Part shown: in pieces, positions 27,201 to 36,202 of the stretch
Layout of the letters: every line of letters begins with the position of its first letter
Numbering within the stretch: the stretch's first letter is position 1
Source of the DNA: Alphaproteobacteria bacterium
GTDB taxonomy: Bacteria > Pseudomonadota > Alphaproteobacteria > Puniceispirillales > Puniceispirillaceae
Length of the DNA: 64,000 nucleotides
NCBI GenBank assembly: GCA_022425485.1
Contig: JAKMFL010000051.1
Coordinates: 85,882-149,881, forward strand
Reading direction: 5' to 3'
Position numbers and translations under genes: made by a program
Notes under the pieces: model-generated
Seen by the model: only the letters and a program-made list of their open reading frames with translations
Database searches by the model: none
What the model was told of the DNA's origin: nothing

Positions 27201-27274
27201 CTAAGCCTGATAAGAAAACCCTAAGCCTGATAAAAGCACTAAGGCTGATAAGAGCACTAAGGCAGATAAATGGC
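27201..27274 (+). repeat. Four degenerate 18-20-bp tandem repeats ending at a start codon
   Basis: Units begin at 27201, 27221, 27239 and 27257, each starting CTAAG(C/G)C(T/A)GATAA followed by a variable purine-rich stretch. Spacings are 20, 18 and 18 bp. The last unit supplies both the AAGG ribosome binding site and part of the ATG of the lysine-rich gene at 27270. The rest of the 26960-27269 gap holds the grpE promoter region and nothing else I recognise. Confidence 0.75.
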
Positions 27275-28148
27275 CAAAAAGCCCAAAAATGATAATTTGG
27301 TAATGGAATCTATTGAAGATTTGTTCAATCAGGCTGATTCTATTTCTGAAACAGAAAAAAACCGCGTCAAACGTGAACAGGCTAAATCTTTGCCCATCAT
27401 TGGTGCCCAACCTGTAAGCGTTGAAAATAATGCGCCCGAAACCGCAGAACCGCTTGTCTTAGCTGGGCAAAAACGTCCCTTATCAGAACAGACAGCTGCG
27501 TTGTTTCCTTTAGAGCCGCCATTAATGGACGCAGCCATATCAGGCACCCAAAATCTTGATAACAAGGATAGTGACGCTGGCAGTCTGGAATCAGAAAACC
27601 CGTTTTTGGCTATTCGTCAGGCCGTCATTTCAGCTGGGGAACCAACCCCATCTGATGCAGAATTAAAGACTGATAATGCTGAAATTAATACGCCTAAAAT
27701 TCCAGAAAAGGGCCAAAAATCGGGTGCGCACGCAAAACTAAAAGGGCAGAACTTTACCGATCAAATTGCCCAGTTGATAGATAATGAAATTGAAATGCGC
27801 CTGAAAGCACAGCTTTCAATTATCGCACTTGCTAACCATCCAGCAAAGGCGCTGACAACCGCAGAAGAAGACAGAAAAAAAGGCGTGCCAGCGCGTAAAT
27901 CGAAAAAATCTAGCGCTAAGACAGCACAAAAAAAACCAGCAACAAAGAAACTGGAAACAAAGAAACTGGCTGCCAAAAATCAAAAGAAAGCAGAGCCAAA
28001 GAAAACAGCGCTAAAGAAAATAGAGGCAAAGCCAGTAGCGAAAACTGCAGCAAAAAAGGCTGTTGTCAAAAAACAGCCTTCAGCCAAAAAACTATCCCGT
28101 AAAAGGGGCTCTGCTAAAGGGGCTGCACGGCCTAAAAAGAAATCATGA
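27270..28148 (+). CDS. Lysine/alanine-rich protein of unknown function (histone H1-like tail)
   Basis: This 292-residue protein has no family I recognise. The N-terminal part (about 1-60) is charged and helical; a middle region (about 60-150) is Pro/Glu-rich and probably disordered; a short hydrophobic helix lies at about 162-190 (FTDQIAQLIDNEIEMRLKAQLSIIAL). From about 200 to the end it is a highly basic Lys/Ala/Pro tail resembling histone H1 or bacterial H1-like nucleoid proteins. A near-perfect 15-bp duplication lies at 27941-27970. No signal peptide is seen, so it is probably cytoplasmic and could bind DNA or RNA; this is inference from composition only. It appears co-transcribed with the zinc-ribbon gene (15-bp gap). 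Confidence 0.65.
   Translation: MAKKPKNDNLVMESIEDLFNQADSISETEKNRVKREQAKSLPIIGAQPVSVENNAPETAEPLVLAGQKRPLSEQTAALFPLEPPLMDAAISGTQNLDNKDSDAGSLESENPFLAIRQAVISAGEPTPSDAELKTDNAEINTPKIPEKGQKSGAHAKLKGQNFTDQIAQLIDNEIEMRLKAQLSIIALANHPAKALTTAEEDRKKGVPARKSKKSSAKTAQKKPATKKLETKKLAAKNQKKAEPKKTALKKIEAKPVAKTAAKKAVVKKQPSAKKLSRKRGSAKGAARPKKKS
27941..27970 (+). repeat. 15-bp tandem duplication in the lysine-rich gene
   Basis: Positions 27941-27955 and 27956-27970 match at 14 of 15 bases and encode a repeated T/A-KKLE/A-type unit in the basic tail. Confidence 0.85.
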
Positions 28149-28163
28149 TAGGGAAGTAGGATC

Positions 28164-28787
28164 ATGATACACAAAAATTTGACAGCAAGCTCAGAGCAGA
28201 TGGTGAAAATTGCCTGCCCACATTGTCAGGCCTTAGGCGAAATACCCTCTGTGGTCTTGCAAAACAACAATTGGCCTATCGCCTGTCATCATTGTAGCCA
28301 ACATTATTTTGCCCCCGTGGTAAGTGGTCCAGAAAAACTTGTCCGGCAAAAGAACATCGCCTGCACAAATTGCAAAACAAAAGCCGTCATAGATAGCGAT
28401 AAATATGAAGCCGTACTTTCCTGCATGGCAGAGCTTTATTGCCCAGATTGTCACCACCCCCTACCACCAGCAAAGGGCAGCAAGCGTAAAGAAACGCCTG
28501 CAGAAGAGACGGTGGCACCAGAAACGCCCGCACTAGAAATGCAAGCTTTGTCTCTGCAAAACAGCCAAGCAGAAGCGGCAAGCAAGGCCGCCTCTAGCGG
28601 GCACCCGCCTATCTTACCGGGCTGGCGCAGTGCCGTTTTCTTGGTTTTTGCAGGCTTTGTTTTGACAGCGCTAGTGATGATGGCCGCTCAGGAAGAGCTG
28701 ATTGATCGCATCTGGCTAGATAAATTCTTAGCAGGTCTGCCTGATCCCGCAGAAGTTTCAGCTGCCTTCAACACGTTACTGCACTGA
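28164..28787 (+). CDS. MJ0042-type zinc-ribbon protein with one membrane segment
   Basis: This 207-residue protein has two zinc-ribbon units in its first 100 residues, with Cys pairs CPHC, CHHC, CTNC and CPDC; the first two flank a region resembling the MJ0042 zinc finger. A Glu/Ala/Pro-rich linker is followed by a single membrane helix (about 155-175, SAVFLVFAGFVLTALVMMAA) and a short C-terminal tail. The orientation is probably zinc domain in the cytoplasm. It lies 15 bp after the lysine-rich gene and converges with hrcA. Similar zinc-ribbon membrane proteins are common in alphaproteobacteria but lack a defined role. Confidence 0.7.
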   Translation: MIHKNLTASSEQMVKIACPHCQALGEIPSVVLQNNNWPIACHHCSQHYFAPVVSGPEKLVRQKNIACTNCKTKAVIDSDKYEAVLSCMAELYCPDCHHPLPPAKGSKRKETPAEETVAPETPALEMQALSLQNSQAEAASKAASSGHPPILPGWRSAVFLVFAGFVLTALVMMAAQEELIDRIWLDKFLAGLPDPAEVSAAFNTLLH

Positions 28788-28802
28788 AGAAGCGCACAAA
28801 AT

Positions 28803-29858
28803 TTATCCTAAAACCTTGGCAATCGTTTTACTGGTATAATCAACCATCGGAATTATCCGCGCATAATTCATATGACGCGGGCCTATGACCCCAACGGCGC
28901 CAATAATCTTTCTCTCGCTATTATGATAAGGAGCAAGCACCATCGAGCAGCCTGTTTCTGAAAAAAGCTGATTCTCTGAACCGATAAAAATTTGCAGCCC
29001 ATCTGCATGGGAAACAGAATCCATCAAATGGCTGGTATGGCCGCGCATCTCCAGCTTATCAAACAAGGTACGCACCCGCGCTAAACCTTCTACCGCGCGT
29101 ACATCCTCCAACAGATTTGCCTGACCGTTTAGGATAAGCGCCGCATCTTGGGTGTCGGCATGATCTGACCAGATAGCCACACCACGTTCGATTAAATCAC
29201 TGGTCAGGCTATCCAGCTCTGCACGGCACATTTGTTTGTCCTGTTCTACCAGTGTAATAATTTCACTAACCGATTTGCCCTTATATTGGCTGTTCATATA
29301 GTTTGATGCTTGGGTCATTATATGCGCTGGCAGACCTGCTGGAAAAGCTATTATACGATTTTCCACATGCCCGTTTGAGAACACTAAAATCACTAATATA
29401 CGGTTGTCCTGTATCGGCACAAATTCGATATGATTAACACTTAGATCTTCGGTTGGCGCCATCACGAGGGAGGCGCATTTTGATAAACCAGAAAGCGCCA
29501 AACTTGCCTTATCCAACATCTGATTTACCGATAGCCCATCTGAGCGTTCCAACGCATCTATCGAGCTATGTTCATCCAAAGCAAGGCTATCACGCACCTC
29601 CATCAGCCCATCTACAAACAACCTAAGCCCTGCTCTGGTTGGCACCCGCCCTGCTGAGGTATGCGGAGAAAATAATAACCCGCTGCCTTCTAGCTCTGCC
29701 ATAATTGCGCGAACCGATGCTGATGAAAGATTAACTTCCTTTGCCGCCGCTATCAGCCCAGAACCCACGGGCGAGCCCGTTTCAAGGTAGTTTTTGACAA
29801 TCTCATTGAAAATCTGTGTCGTTCGCCAAGTCATTTCAGAGACAGGTGGTGAGGCCAT
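28803..29858 (-). CDS. hrcA: Heat-inducible transcription repressor HrcA
   Basis: This 351-residue repressor binds CIRCE elements. The N-terminal winged-helix (EIVKNYLETGSPVGSGLIAA, then LSSASVRAIMAELEGSGLLFSPHTSAGRVPT) is diagnostic, followed by the GAF-like and insert domains with a C-terminus of the ENQLFSETGCSMVLAPY type. The gene is divergent from rph (149-bp gap), a conserved alphaproteobacterial arrangement. I did not find TTAGCACTC-N9-GAGTGCTAA anywhere in the window, so its targets (typically groESL) are presumably elsewhere. Confidence 0.95.
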   Translation of the reverse strand: MASPPVSEMTWRTTQIFNEIVKNYLETGSPVGSGLIAAAKEVNLSSASVRAIMAELEGSGLLFSPHTSAGRVPTRAGLRLFVDGLMEVRDSLALDEHSSIDALERSDGLSVNQMLDKASLALSGLSKCASLVMAPTEDLSVNHIEFVPIQDNRILVILVFSNGHVENRIIAFPAGLPAHIMTQASNYMNSQYKGKSVSEIITLVEQDKQMCRAELDSLTSDLIERGVAIWSDHADTQDAALILNGQANLLEDVRAVEGLARVRTLFDKLEMRGHTSHLMDSVSHADGLQIFIGSENQLFSETGCSMVLAPYHNSERKIIGAVGVIGPRHMNYARIIPMVDYTSKTIAKVLG

Positions 29859-30007
29859 ATAAGGATACCTTCAAGAAAGCTAGTCTGTTATGATGTTCGC
29901 ATTATCTTAAGTTATAGTAAAATTTTTTTCAGAAGATTACCTCTTATAAAAATCCACAAATCATGTAAAAAGAGCAGCTATCGCCCTTTTATGGAGTTTA
30001 TTTAATC

Positions 30008-30742
30008 ATGGCACTTACCCGCACAGCTGGCCGTACGCCAGAAGATATCCGCAGCTTGACCATAGAGCCACATTTCTCTCCTTATGCAGAAGGCTCTTGC
30101 CTGATTTGTGTAGGTAATACGCATGTGATTTGTACAGCTTCTGTAGATGAAAAAGTGCCGCCTTTCCTGCGCGGGGCAGGGCGAGGCTGGGTTACAGCAG
30201 AATATGGCATGTTGCCACGCGCTACCCACAGCCGAATGGACAGAGAAGCAGCCCGAGGCAAACAATCTGGGCGCACACAGGAAATACAACGCTTAATTGG
30301 GCGCTCTTTGCGGGCCATTATTGACCTTGAAAAACTAGGGGAGCGCCAGATTAAAATTGATTGTGATGTCATTCGCGCAGATGGCGGAACGCGCACTGCT
30401 TCCATAACTGGCGCATGGGTCGCTTTGTCTCTGGCAGTTGAAGATTTAATGCAAAAAGGGCTAATAGCCGCTATGCCGCTGCGGGATCAAGTTGCAGCTA
30501 TTTCTTGTGGTTTGGTCGCAGGAGAGGCGCTTGCAGATCTCGATTATAATGAAGATAGCAACGCAGAAACCGATGCTAATTTTGTGCTAACAGCTAGTGG
30601 CGGGATTGTCGAAATACAAGGTACCGCAGAGCAGCATCCCTTTTCTGAGTTGCAACTGATGGAAATGATGACCCTGGCCAAAAAAGGATGCCAGCAATTA
30701 TTCGAGGTGCAGATGCAAGCTGTCCGGACGGCAAAACCTTAA
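30008..30742 (+). CDS. rph: Ribonuclease PH
   Basis: This 244-residue phosphorolytic 3'-5' exoribonuclease trims tRNA 3' ends. Signatures are the N-terminal [15 protein letters not shown], the phosphate-binding region [45 protein letters not shown] and the [18 protein letters not shown] stretch. It is full length. It begins the rph-rdgB-hemW run; rdgB starts 21 bp later. Confidence 0.97.
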   Translation: MALTRTAGRTPEDIRSLTIEPHFSPYAEGSCLICVGNTHVICTASVDEKVPPFLRGAGRGWVTAEYGMLPRATHSRMDREAARGKQSGRTQEIQRLIGRSLRAIIDLEKLGERQIKIDCDVIRADGGTRTASITGAWVALSLAVEDLMQKGLIAAMPLRDQVAAISCGLVAGEALADLDYNEDSNAETDANFVLTASGGIVEIQGTAEQHPFSELQLMEMMTLAKKGCQQLFEVQMQAVRTAKP

Positions 30743-30763
30743 TCAAGAAAGGTATTACCCGAT

Positions 30764-31372
30764 ATGACGCGAAAATTTAATCGTTCAGAAAAGCTGGTAA
30801 TTGCCAGCCATAATCAGGGAAAGGTGCGCGAAATCAGAGCCCTTTTGGCGCCGTTACATATCGAAGTTATTGGGGCAAGCGAGCTTGGTTTGGAAGAGCC
30901 CGAGGAAACCGGGCAGACGTTTATCGAAAATGCTGAATTAAAGGCGAGCCTTGCTGCGAAGACGTCAAACCTGCCAGCCCTGTCAGATGATTCGGGTTTT
31001 GCAGTCGCGGCCTTGGGCGGGGCGCCGGGTATCTATTCTGCACGCTGGGCAGGGGCTGACAAGAATTTCAGTAACGCGATGGAACGGGTAAGCACCGCTT
31101 TGCTCGCATCTGGTTCGTCTAGTCGCACTTGTGAATTTATTTGCGCGCTTACCCTTGCTTGGCCGGATGGGCATTGTGAGAGTTTTGAAGGCAGAATATC
31201 GGGCGAGGTAGTTTGGCCGCCACGCGGCGATAGAGGTTTTGGCTATGATCCTATTTTCACCCCGCTCGGCCATAGCCAGACATTTGGTGAAATGGACCCA
31301 GCTGAAAAACATGCCATGAGCCACCGTGCTATCGCCTTTAACCAGCTACTAGAAGCCTGTTTTACACCGTGA
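30764..31372 (+). CDS. rdgB: dITP/XTP pyrophosphatase (RdgB/HAM1)
   Basis: This 202-residue house-cleaning enzyme hydrolyses non-canonical purine NTPs such as dITP and XTP. The HAM1 fold shows [18 protein letters not shown] at the N-terminus, [27 protein letters not shown] with the metal-binding Asp pair, and [13 protein letters not shown] near the C-terminus. It overlaps hemW by four bases (GTGA), indicating translational coupling. Confidence 0.96.
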   Translation: MTRKFNRSEKLVIASHNQGKVREIRALLAPLHIEVIGASELGLEEPEETGQTFIENAELKASLAAKTSNLPALSDDSGFAVAALGGAPGIYSARWAGADKNFSNAMERVSTALLASGSSSRTCEFICALTLAWPDGHCESFEGRISGEVVWPPRGDRGFGYDPIFTPLGHSQTFGEMDPAEKHAMSHRAIAFNQLLEACFTP

Positions 31373-32547
31373 CCGAAAACGCTCCTGTAATCAGCTTATA
31401 TGTGCATTGGCCCTTTTGCCTTGCCAAATGCCCATATTGTGATTTTAACTCCCATGTGGCAGACGATATTGATACCAAAAGCTGGCAGCGCGCGCTCTTG
31501 ACAGATCTTGAAAGGCAAGCTGAAAAAGCTTATCAGCAGCTGCAATCTGGGCCTCGTCAGATAAGATTGAAGAGTGTGTTTTTCGGCGGCGGAACGCCGA
31601 GCTTGATGCCGCCTGCTATTATTGAAACGCTACTAAATAAAGCAGCTGACCTTTTCATCCTAGACCCAAAAATTGAAATTACCGCAGAAGCTAATCCAAC
31701 CTCTGCTGAGACAGCAAAATTAAAGGGGTTTTATGGCGCTGGTATCAACCGGTTATCGCTTGGCATACAAAGCCTGCGTGAGAGTGGATTGCAGTTTTTA
31801 GGGCGCGAGCATAGCGCAAAGGACGCCCTTACCGCCCTAGAGGAAGCCGCAAAATTATTTCCGAGATGGTCAGCTGATCTGATTTATGGTCTGCCAAACC
31901 AGAGCGAGGAAGACTGGCACGCACAGCTAGAGGAAATCACCTCGCGCGGGCCAGCGCATCTGTCTTGCTATCAATTGACGATTGAGCCGGGCACGCAATT
32001 TTATACCCGTCATAAAAAGGGTGAACGCCTAACAGGAGATGCAGATAATATTGCCGATCTCTATCTTCTGACAGAAAAGGTTTTAAAAGAAAAAGGCCTT
32101 TTTGCCTATGAGGTTTCAAATTACGCAAAACCGGGTGAGGCATCACAGCATAATTTAAATTACTGGCAAACCGGAAATTGGTTAGGCATTGGCCCTGGCG
32201 CACATGGCAGGCTCACGACAAAAAAGGGACGCTATAACCGTATTAACCGGCGCAGCCCCTCAGGCTGGCTAGAGAGCGTAAATACTGCCGAAGGGGGCAT
32301 GGATACAGATGCTATTGAGGCGCCAAGAGATTATTTCAATGAATATTGGATGATGGGGCTTAGGCTAACAAATGGGGTAGTATGGCCAGAAATAGGCAGA
32401 TTTGGCGATACGTCCCTGCAGCTCAACCCTAACTGGTTAGAAGCGTTTATTAAAGAAGGCTGGCTAGACGCGAATGATGCCGGGCTTTCTGCAACACTTG
32501 AAGGGCGCCTACGCCTTGATACCCTGTTAAGCCATTTGCTGGATTAG
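31369..32547 (+). CDS. hemW: HemW, radical-SAM heme chaperone family
   Basis: This 392-residue protein has the radical-SAM cluster motif CxxxCxxC in [16 protein letters not shown] near residues 17-28. It was formerly annotated as an oxygen-independent coproporphyrinogen oxidase; the downstream [23 protein letters not shown] and [17 protein letters not shown] motifs and the HemW C-terminal domain fit the heme-chaperone family. The start is GTG, overlapping the rdgB stop. The stop codon overlaps that of the convergent LpoA-like gene by four bases, leaving no room for a conventional terminator. Confidence 0.92.
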   Translation: MTENAPVISLYVHWPFCLAKCPYCDFNSHVADDIDTKSWQRALLTDLERQAEKAYQQLQSGPRQIRLKSVFFGGGTPSLMPPAIIETLLNKAADLFILDPKIEITAEANPTSAETAKLKGFYGAGINRLSLGIQSLRESGLQFLGREHSAKDALTALEEAAKLFPRWSADLIYGLPNQSEEDWHAQLEEITSRGPAHLSCYQLTIEPGTQFYTRHKKGERLTGDADNIADLYLLTEKVLKEKGLFAYEVSNYAKPGEASQHNLNYWQTGNWLGIGPGAHGRLTTKKGRYNRINRRSPSGWLESVNTAEGGMDTDAIEAPRDYFNEYWMMGLRLTNGVVWPEIGRFGDTSLQLNPNWLEAFIKEGWLDANDAGLSATLEGRLRLDTLLSHLLD

Positions 32548-34013
32548 CGGGGTACCAGCTTGTTATTTACCAGCTTATGAATTTCATAAAAACGCTGATT
32601 TTGGCCATCTGGTAGTAGATTAAAGCGCCCGCTCAAACCCTCAAATCCTTCCTCTCTTATCAAGCTAGCCCGCCAGTCAATTTGCGGGTTAGCTGCATTA
32701 TTGCTTGCTTGCTGATGCGTGATCGCCACTAACGCAAACGCATCAAACCCCAATTTAACCAGATGATTGGTCGGCTTGTTAAACAGGCTTTGATAGCGAT
32801 TTTCAAAATTTGTGCTGTCAGGTTGCATCACTTGAGTAATAAACGCGCCTTGCAAAGAGGGTTCTGCTAGCAATTCTGGGCGTGCCCATAAGTCTGTTCC
32901 TAAAAACATTACCCGCGATGGATCCATATCATAATAGGAAAGAAGCGGGGCAACCCGCAAAATAAACTCTGAATTACCCGCCAAAATAAGCGCGTCATAA
33001 ACAGGTTCTGGCAATTCGGTGTTATCGGGATCTGGCTTAGTATACCGGGTAAAGCGCTGAATAGCGGCTTTAATGCTTTCCTCATCTGCGAGCAGTGCTT
33101 GCGGCAAAGTTGTGACTTCGGCAGGCTGAAGCCCAAAAGAGCCAAGACGGTTTTGCGTATGCGATAATAAGCGCTGACCAAACATATCTTCAGATGCTAA
33201 AATCGCAATTTTCGTGCTGTTTTCAGAAATAGCATGACCGAGTAAATGATCCAGTTGCTGTTCGGGCAAATAGCCTAAAACCCACTGTCCGGGGGTAGCG
33301 GCCTGTACATTATTGGACAGAGAAATAGCGGGGATAGCAGATCCAGCAAAAATAGTGCGCGTTTGCATGGCAGATTTCGTAAATAACGGGCCGATCACAA
33401 TATCGACTTGCGCGGCCACTGCCTCTCTTGCGGCTTCGGCGGCGCGGCTACCCCCTGCGGTATCAAAATAAACCAAGGTGGCATTAGAAGAAGCAAGCTG
33501 AAATAGGGCCAGTTCTGCGCCGCTGGCAATATCACGGCCCAGAGCCGCATAATCACCTGAAAAAGGCAGCATTAAGCCAATGCGAAATTGACCATCTGCT
33601 TTAATCGGCATCTCAAAAGGCTCGGGAGCGAGGGGGCGTTCAGGCGCCTTATTTTTAAGCAAACTAAGCGCTGCCTCCAAAGCCTGTTGGGCGAGGGCTT
33701 CACGTTTCAAGGCAGCTTCATCACCTCTCACAGCCCCACCAGCAGCTGCGGTTAACACTTCATCTGCCGGGGTTATCCCGGCTTGCTCTTCACCTGTCTG
33801 GCTTTCTATTTGCGATATAATGCTGCCAACTATATCAGAGGTTGCTTCTGTATCATTTGTAGCTGAAGGCGGCGCAGGCACAGGCACAGAACTGGCAGCA
33901 GAAAGATTAGTCGAGGCCTGTCTATCTTGTCCGAGGTTTTTTGTGGTCGCAGGCGCACAAGCTGTCAGGAACAATACTACAACTAAGCTTATATGCATTT
34001 TTAATCTTAACAT
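32544..34013 (-). CDS. LpoA-like penicillin-binding protein activator (periplasmic-binding-fold lipoprotein)
   Basis: This 489-residue lipoprotein has the lipobox LTAC (Cys19) after a short hydrophobic signal. A Pro/Ala/Thr-rich linker and a helical stretch (to about residue 140) precede a type-1 periplasmic binding fold (from IGLMLPFSGDYAALGRDIASGAELAL, with DTAGGSRAAEAAREAV and VIGPLFTKSAM). In alphaproteobacteria this is annotated as a penicillin-binding protein activator or YraM-like protein, and it lies next to rsmI as in enterobacteria (rsmI/lpoA/yraN). It is expected in the outer membrane, stimulating peptidoglycan synthases. An in-frame ATG five codons downstream is an alternative start. 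Confidence 0.82.
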   Translation of the reverse strand: MLRLKMHISLVVVLFLTACAPATTKNLGQDRQASTNLSAASSVPVPAPPSATNDTEATSDIVGSIISQIESQTGEEQAGITPADEVLTAAAGGAVRGDEAALKREALAQQALEAALSLLKNKAPERPLAPEPFEMPIKADGQFRIGLMLPFSGDYAALGRDIASGAELALFQLASSNATLVYFDTAGGSRAAEAAREAVAAQVDIVIGPLFTKSAMQTRTIFAGSAIPAISLSNNVQAATPGQWVLGYLPEQQLDHLLGHAISENSTKIAILASEDMFGQRLLSHTQNRLGSFGLQPAEVTTLPQALLADEESIKAAIQRFTRYTKPDPDNTELPEPVYDALILAGNSEFILRVAPLLSYYDMDPSRVMFLGTDLWARPELLAEPSLQGAFITQVMQPDSTNFENRYQSLFNKPTNHLVKLGFDAFALVAITHQQASNNAANPQIDWRASLIREEGFEGLSGRFNLLPDGQNQRFYEIHKLVNNKLVPR

Positions 34014-34206
34014 CCCAGAACCGTTCCTTTGCTTCAGGCGCCGTTTTTTTACCGTGCCATTTACAATAAAACCTCGCTATAGTGATGCCATGAAACCGTT
34101 TAGAACTCAATCTCTGTCCTGCCTAATAGCTGCAAAGGCGCCTAGCACATTGCTGTTCAGCTTGCCGAACGCGCTATCAATCTATGCATTAAAATAAGGT
34201 GAAATT

Positions 34207-35040
34207 GTGCTAAATATTGTATCTACACCTATTGGAAATTTAGGCGATTTTAGCCCACGCGCCATGGCAGCTCTGCAAGAGGCAGATATAATCGCTTGTG
34301 AAGATACCCGTACCACACGCAAATTGCTGGCATTATGTTCCCTGGAAGTACGGGCAAAATTAATGGCCTATCATGACCATAATGGCCAAGAAATGCGGCC
34401 AAAATTATTAGCTTTATTGGAAGCAGGCCGCACAATTGCGCTGGTTAGTGATGCTGGCACGCCGCTGATTTCAGACCCCGGATATAAGCTGGTGGCAGCC
34501 TGCCATAGCCGGGGGGTGCGCGTAACAGCCACACCTGGCCCTGCCGCACCGTTAATGGCGCTAACCATTTCCGGCCTGCCGACAGACCGATTTACCTTTC
34601 AAGGGTTCGTGCCGCAAAAACAAACCGCTGCACGGGCACAAATCACGGAATCGGCAAATCTCCCAATGACGCAAATCTGGTTTGAGACTCCGCGCCGGCT
34701 AGCCAAGACCCTTGCGCTGATGGCAGAAATTTACGGAGAACGTAATGCTGCTATTACGCGCGAGTTAACCAAGCTTCATGAGACGGTAGAGCTACAAACA
34801 CTTGGCGTTTTAGCGCAAAAATTTGCGGATATAGACCCTCCAAAAGGGGAGCTTGTGCTGCTGGTTAGTGGCGCAGATAAATCCGCAAAGAATTATGATG
34901 AAGAAGCGGTGATATCGCTATTAGAAGATATCCTTAGCCGCGCATCTGTCAAAGATGCTGCCAAAGAAGCAGAAGCGCTGACAGGCTGGCCGCGACGCAC
35001 CCTTTATCAAATGGCCCTCAAGATAGCCAGAAGAGATTAA
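34207..35040 (+). CDS. rsmI: 16S rRNA 2'-O-methyltransferase RsmI
   Basis: This 277-residue tetrapyrrole-methylase-fold enzyme methylates the ribose of C1402 in 16S rRNA. Signatures are the N-terminal STPIGNLGDFSPRA, ACEDTRTTRKLL, LVSDAGTPLISDPGYKLV (SAM site) and a C-terminal HTH-like tail after PPKGELVLLVSG. The start is GTG, preceded by AAGG about seven bases upstream. It is divergent from the LpoA-like gene and followed by yraN, a deeply conserved neighbourhood. Confidence 0.97.
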   Translation: MLNIVSTPIGNLGDFSPRAMAALQEADIIACEDTRTTRKLLALCSLEVRAKLMAYHDHNGQEMRPKLLALLEAGRTIALVSDAGTPLISDPGYKLVAACHSRGVRVTATPGPAAPLMALTISGLPTDRFTFQGFVPQKQTAARAQITESANLPMTQIWFETPRRLAKTLALMAEIYGERNAAITRELTKLHETVELQTLGVLAQKFADIDPPKGELVLLVSGADKSAKNYDEEAVISLLEDILSRASVKDAAKEAEALTGWPRRTLYQMALKIARRD

Positions 35041-35094
35041 TGCGCCCATACTCGCCCCTTAAGGGTTTTGAAGGTGGAGGCAAATATATCTGCT

Positions 35095-35463
35095 ATGGCG
35101 CACAGAAACACCGCAGCATATAGAGCAGCAGAACGCGCTGGCAGGCGGGCTGAAACGCTAACCAAATTTTTATATTTCCTGACAGGTTATATTTGTGTTG
35201 CAACACGCCAGAAAACCCCCTTCGGAGAGTTAGACCTTATTCTGCGACGCCGGCAAACCATCCTCATATTAGAGGTTAAATATCGCCGCCATCTAGAGAG
35301 TGCAGAAAGCGGTATTCCGAGTGCACGGCAACTGGCACGGATGAGGAAGGCTGTTAGTTGGATGATGGCACATCACTATGCGTTCAAGGGAAAGCAGATA
35401 CATCTGCGTCTGGTTCAATGGTCTGGATGGGGGCGGCTGAGACAGACCGAAATACGTTTTTAA
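35095..35463 (+). CDS. yraN: YraN/UPF0102 family nuclease-fold protein
   Basis: This protein of about 122 residues matches the UPF0102 family: RRAETLTKFLYFLTGY, TPFGELDLILRRRQTILILEVKYRR (with the GE/D/ExK nuclease-like residues) and the C-terminal LRLVQW region. The function is unresolved, although the fold resembles Holliday-junction resolvase-like nucleases. I chose the ATG at 35095 (a GGAGG motif is about 14 bases upstream); GTG 35074 and TTG 35068 are in-frame alternatives. It follows rsmI by 54 bp. Confidence 0.87.
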   Translation: MAHRNTAAYRAAERAGRRAETLTKFLYFLTGYICVATRQKTPFGELDLILRRRQTILILEVKYRRHLESAESGIPSARQLARMRKAVSWMMAHHYAFKGKQIHLRLVQWSGWGRLRQTEIRF

Positions 35464-35594
35464 ATTTGCGTAAATACCTATTTGCCGCATGGTTGATGAA
35501 AAAAGGGGTTTTCTATAGAATCGTAAATGCAGTATATCAAAAGAGCATAGATTTTAATAATAAGGTTTAATTACCTTTTTTCAGGAGCGTTTCA

Positions 35595-36194
35595 GTGATG
35601 ATTATCAGAAACCTGTATGTCAGCCTTTTTTTACTTATCTCCTGTGCCTTGGGCTTGTCGGGATGTGTTGGCGCTGCAGTTGGTATTGGCACCGCTGCTG
35701 TGGCGGCATCTTCTACTGAAAAAGGTCTGTCAACCTCGGTTTCGGATGGCATTATTGAAGCCAAGCTCATCGATAGATTTATCCAAAATGACGCCTCTTT
35801 AGCAACAAGCATCAAGAAATCTGTGAATAATGGCAGTGTGTTGTTCACGGGGAGTGTGCGCACCATCGAGCAAAAAGTACTCGCAACCAAATTAGCATGG
35901 GAAATAAAGGGGGTTCGTGAAGTCGTAAATGAATTACAGATTACAGAAGATACCTCTTTACGCGATACAGCAAAAGATTTAGCGGCATCAGCGCAGCTTC
36001 GCGCGGCACTAATTGGCGATCCAAAAATCTCCTCTTTAAATTTCTCAATCGATGTGGTGAACGGCATTGTTTACCTAGCAGGGGTCGCATCTGATGACAT
36101 GGAAAAAGAGCGCGTTATCGCCCATGCTCAAGAATTACGCTTTGCTAAAAAAGTGGTAAACTACATTATTCTGGAAACAGATAAGAGAGACTAG
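35595..36194 (+). CDS. BON-domain lipoprotein (DolP/YraP-like)
   Basis: This 199-residue outer-membrane lipoprotein has the lipobox LSGC at about residue 24 and two BON domains (about 50-115 and 125-195) with the VLFTGSVRT and VYLAGVAS strand-turn signatures. E. coli DolP sits in the same neighbourhood (rsmI-lpoA-yraN-diaA-dolP) and supports envelope integrity, so an equivalent role is likely. AGGAG precedes the GTG by seven bases; an ATG immediately follows and may be the real start. It is followed by gshB after eight bases, probably co-transcribed. Confidence 0.85.
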   Translation: MMIIRNLYVSLFLLISCALGLSGCVGAAVGIGTAAVAASSTEKGLSTSVSDGIIEAKLIDRFIQNDASLATSIKKSVNNGSVLFTGSVRTIEQKVLATKLAWEIKGVREVVNELQITEDTSLRDTAKDLAASAQLRAALIGDPKISSLNFSIDVVNGIVYLAGVASDDMEKERVIAHAQELRFAKKVVNYIILETDKRD

Positions 36195-36202
36195 CCACGA
36201 AC

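Noticed and set aside
34090..34197. 35-codon frame just before rsmI (starts MKPFRTQS)
   Set aside because: No ribosome binding site and no similarity that I recognise; it could simply be leader sequence in the LpoA-like/rsmI gap.
35567..36067. 166-codon minus-strand frame
   Set aside because: Antisense to the BON lipoprotein, which has a lipobox, two domains and a good ribosome binding site.
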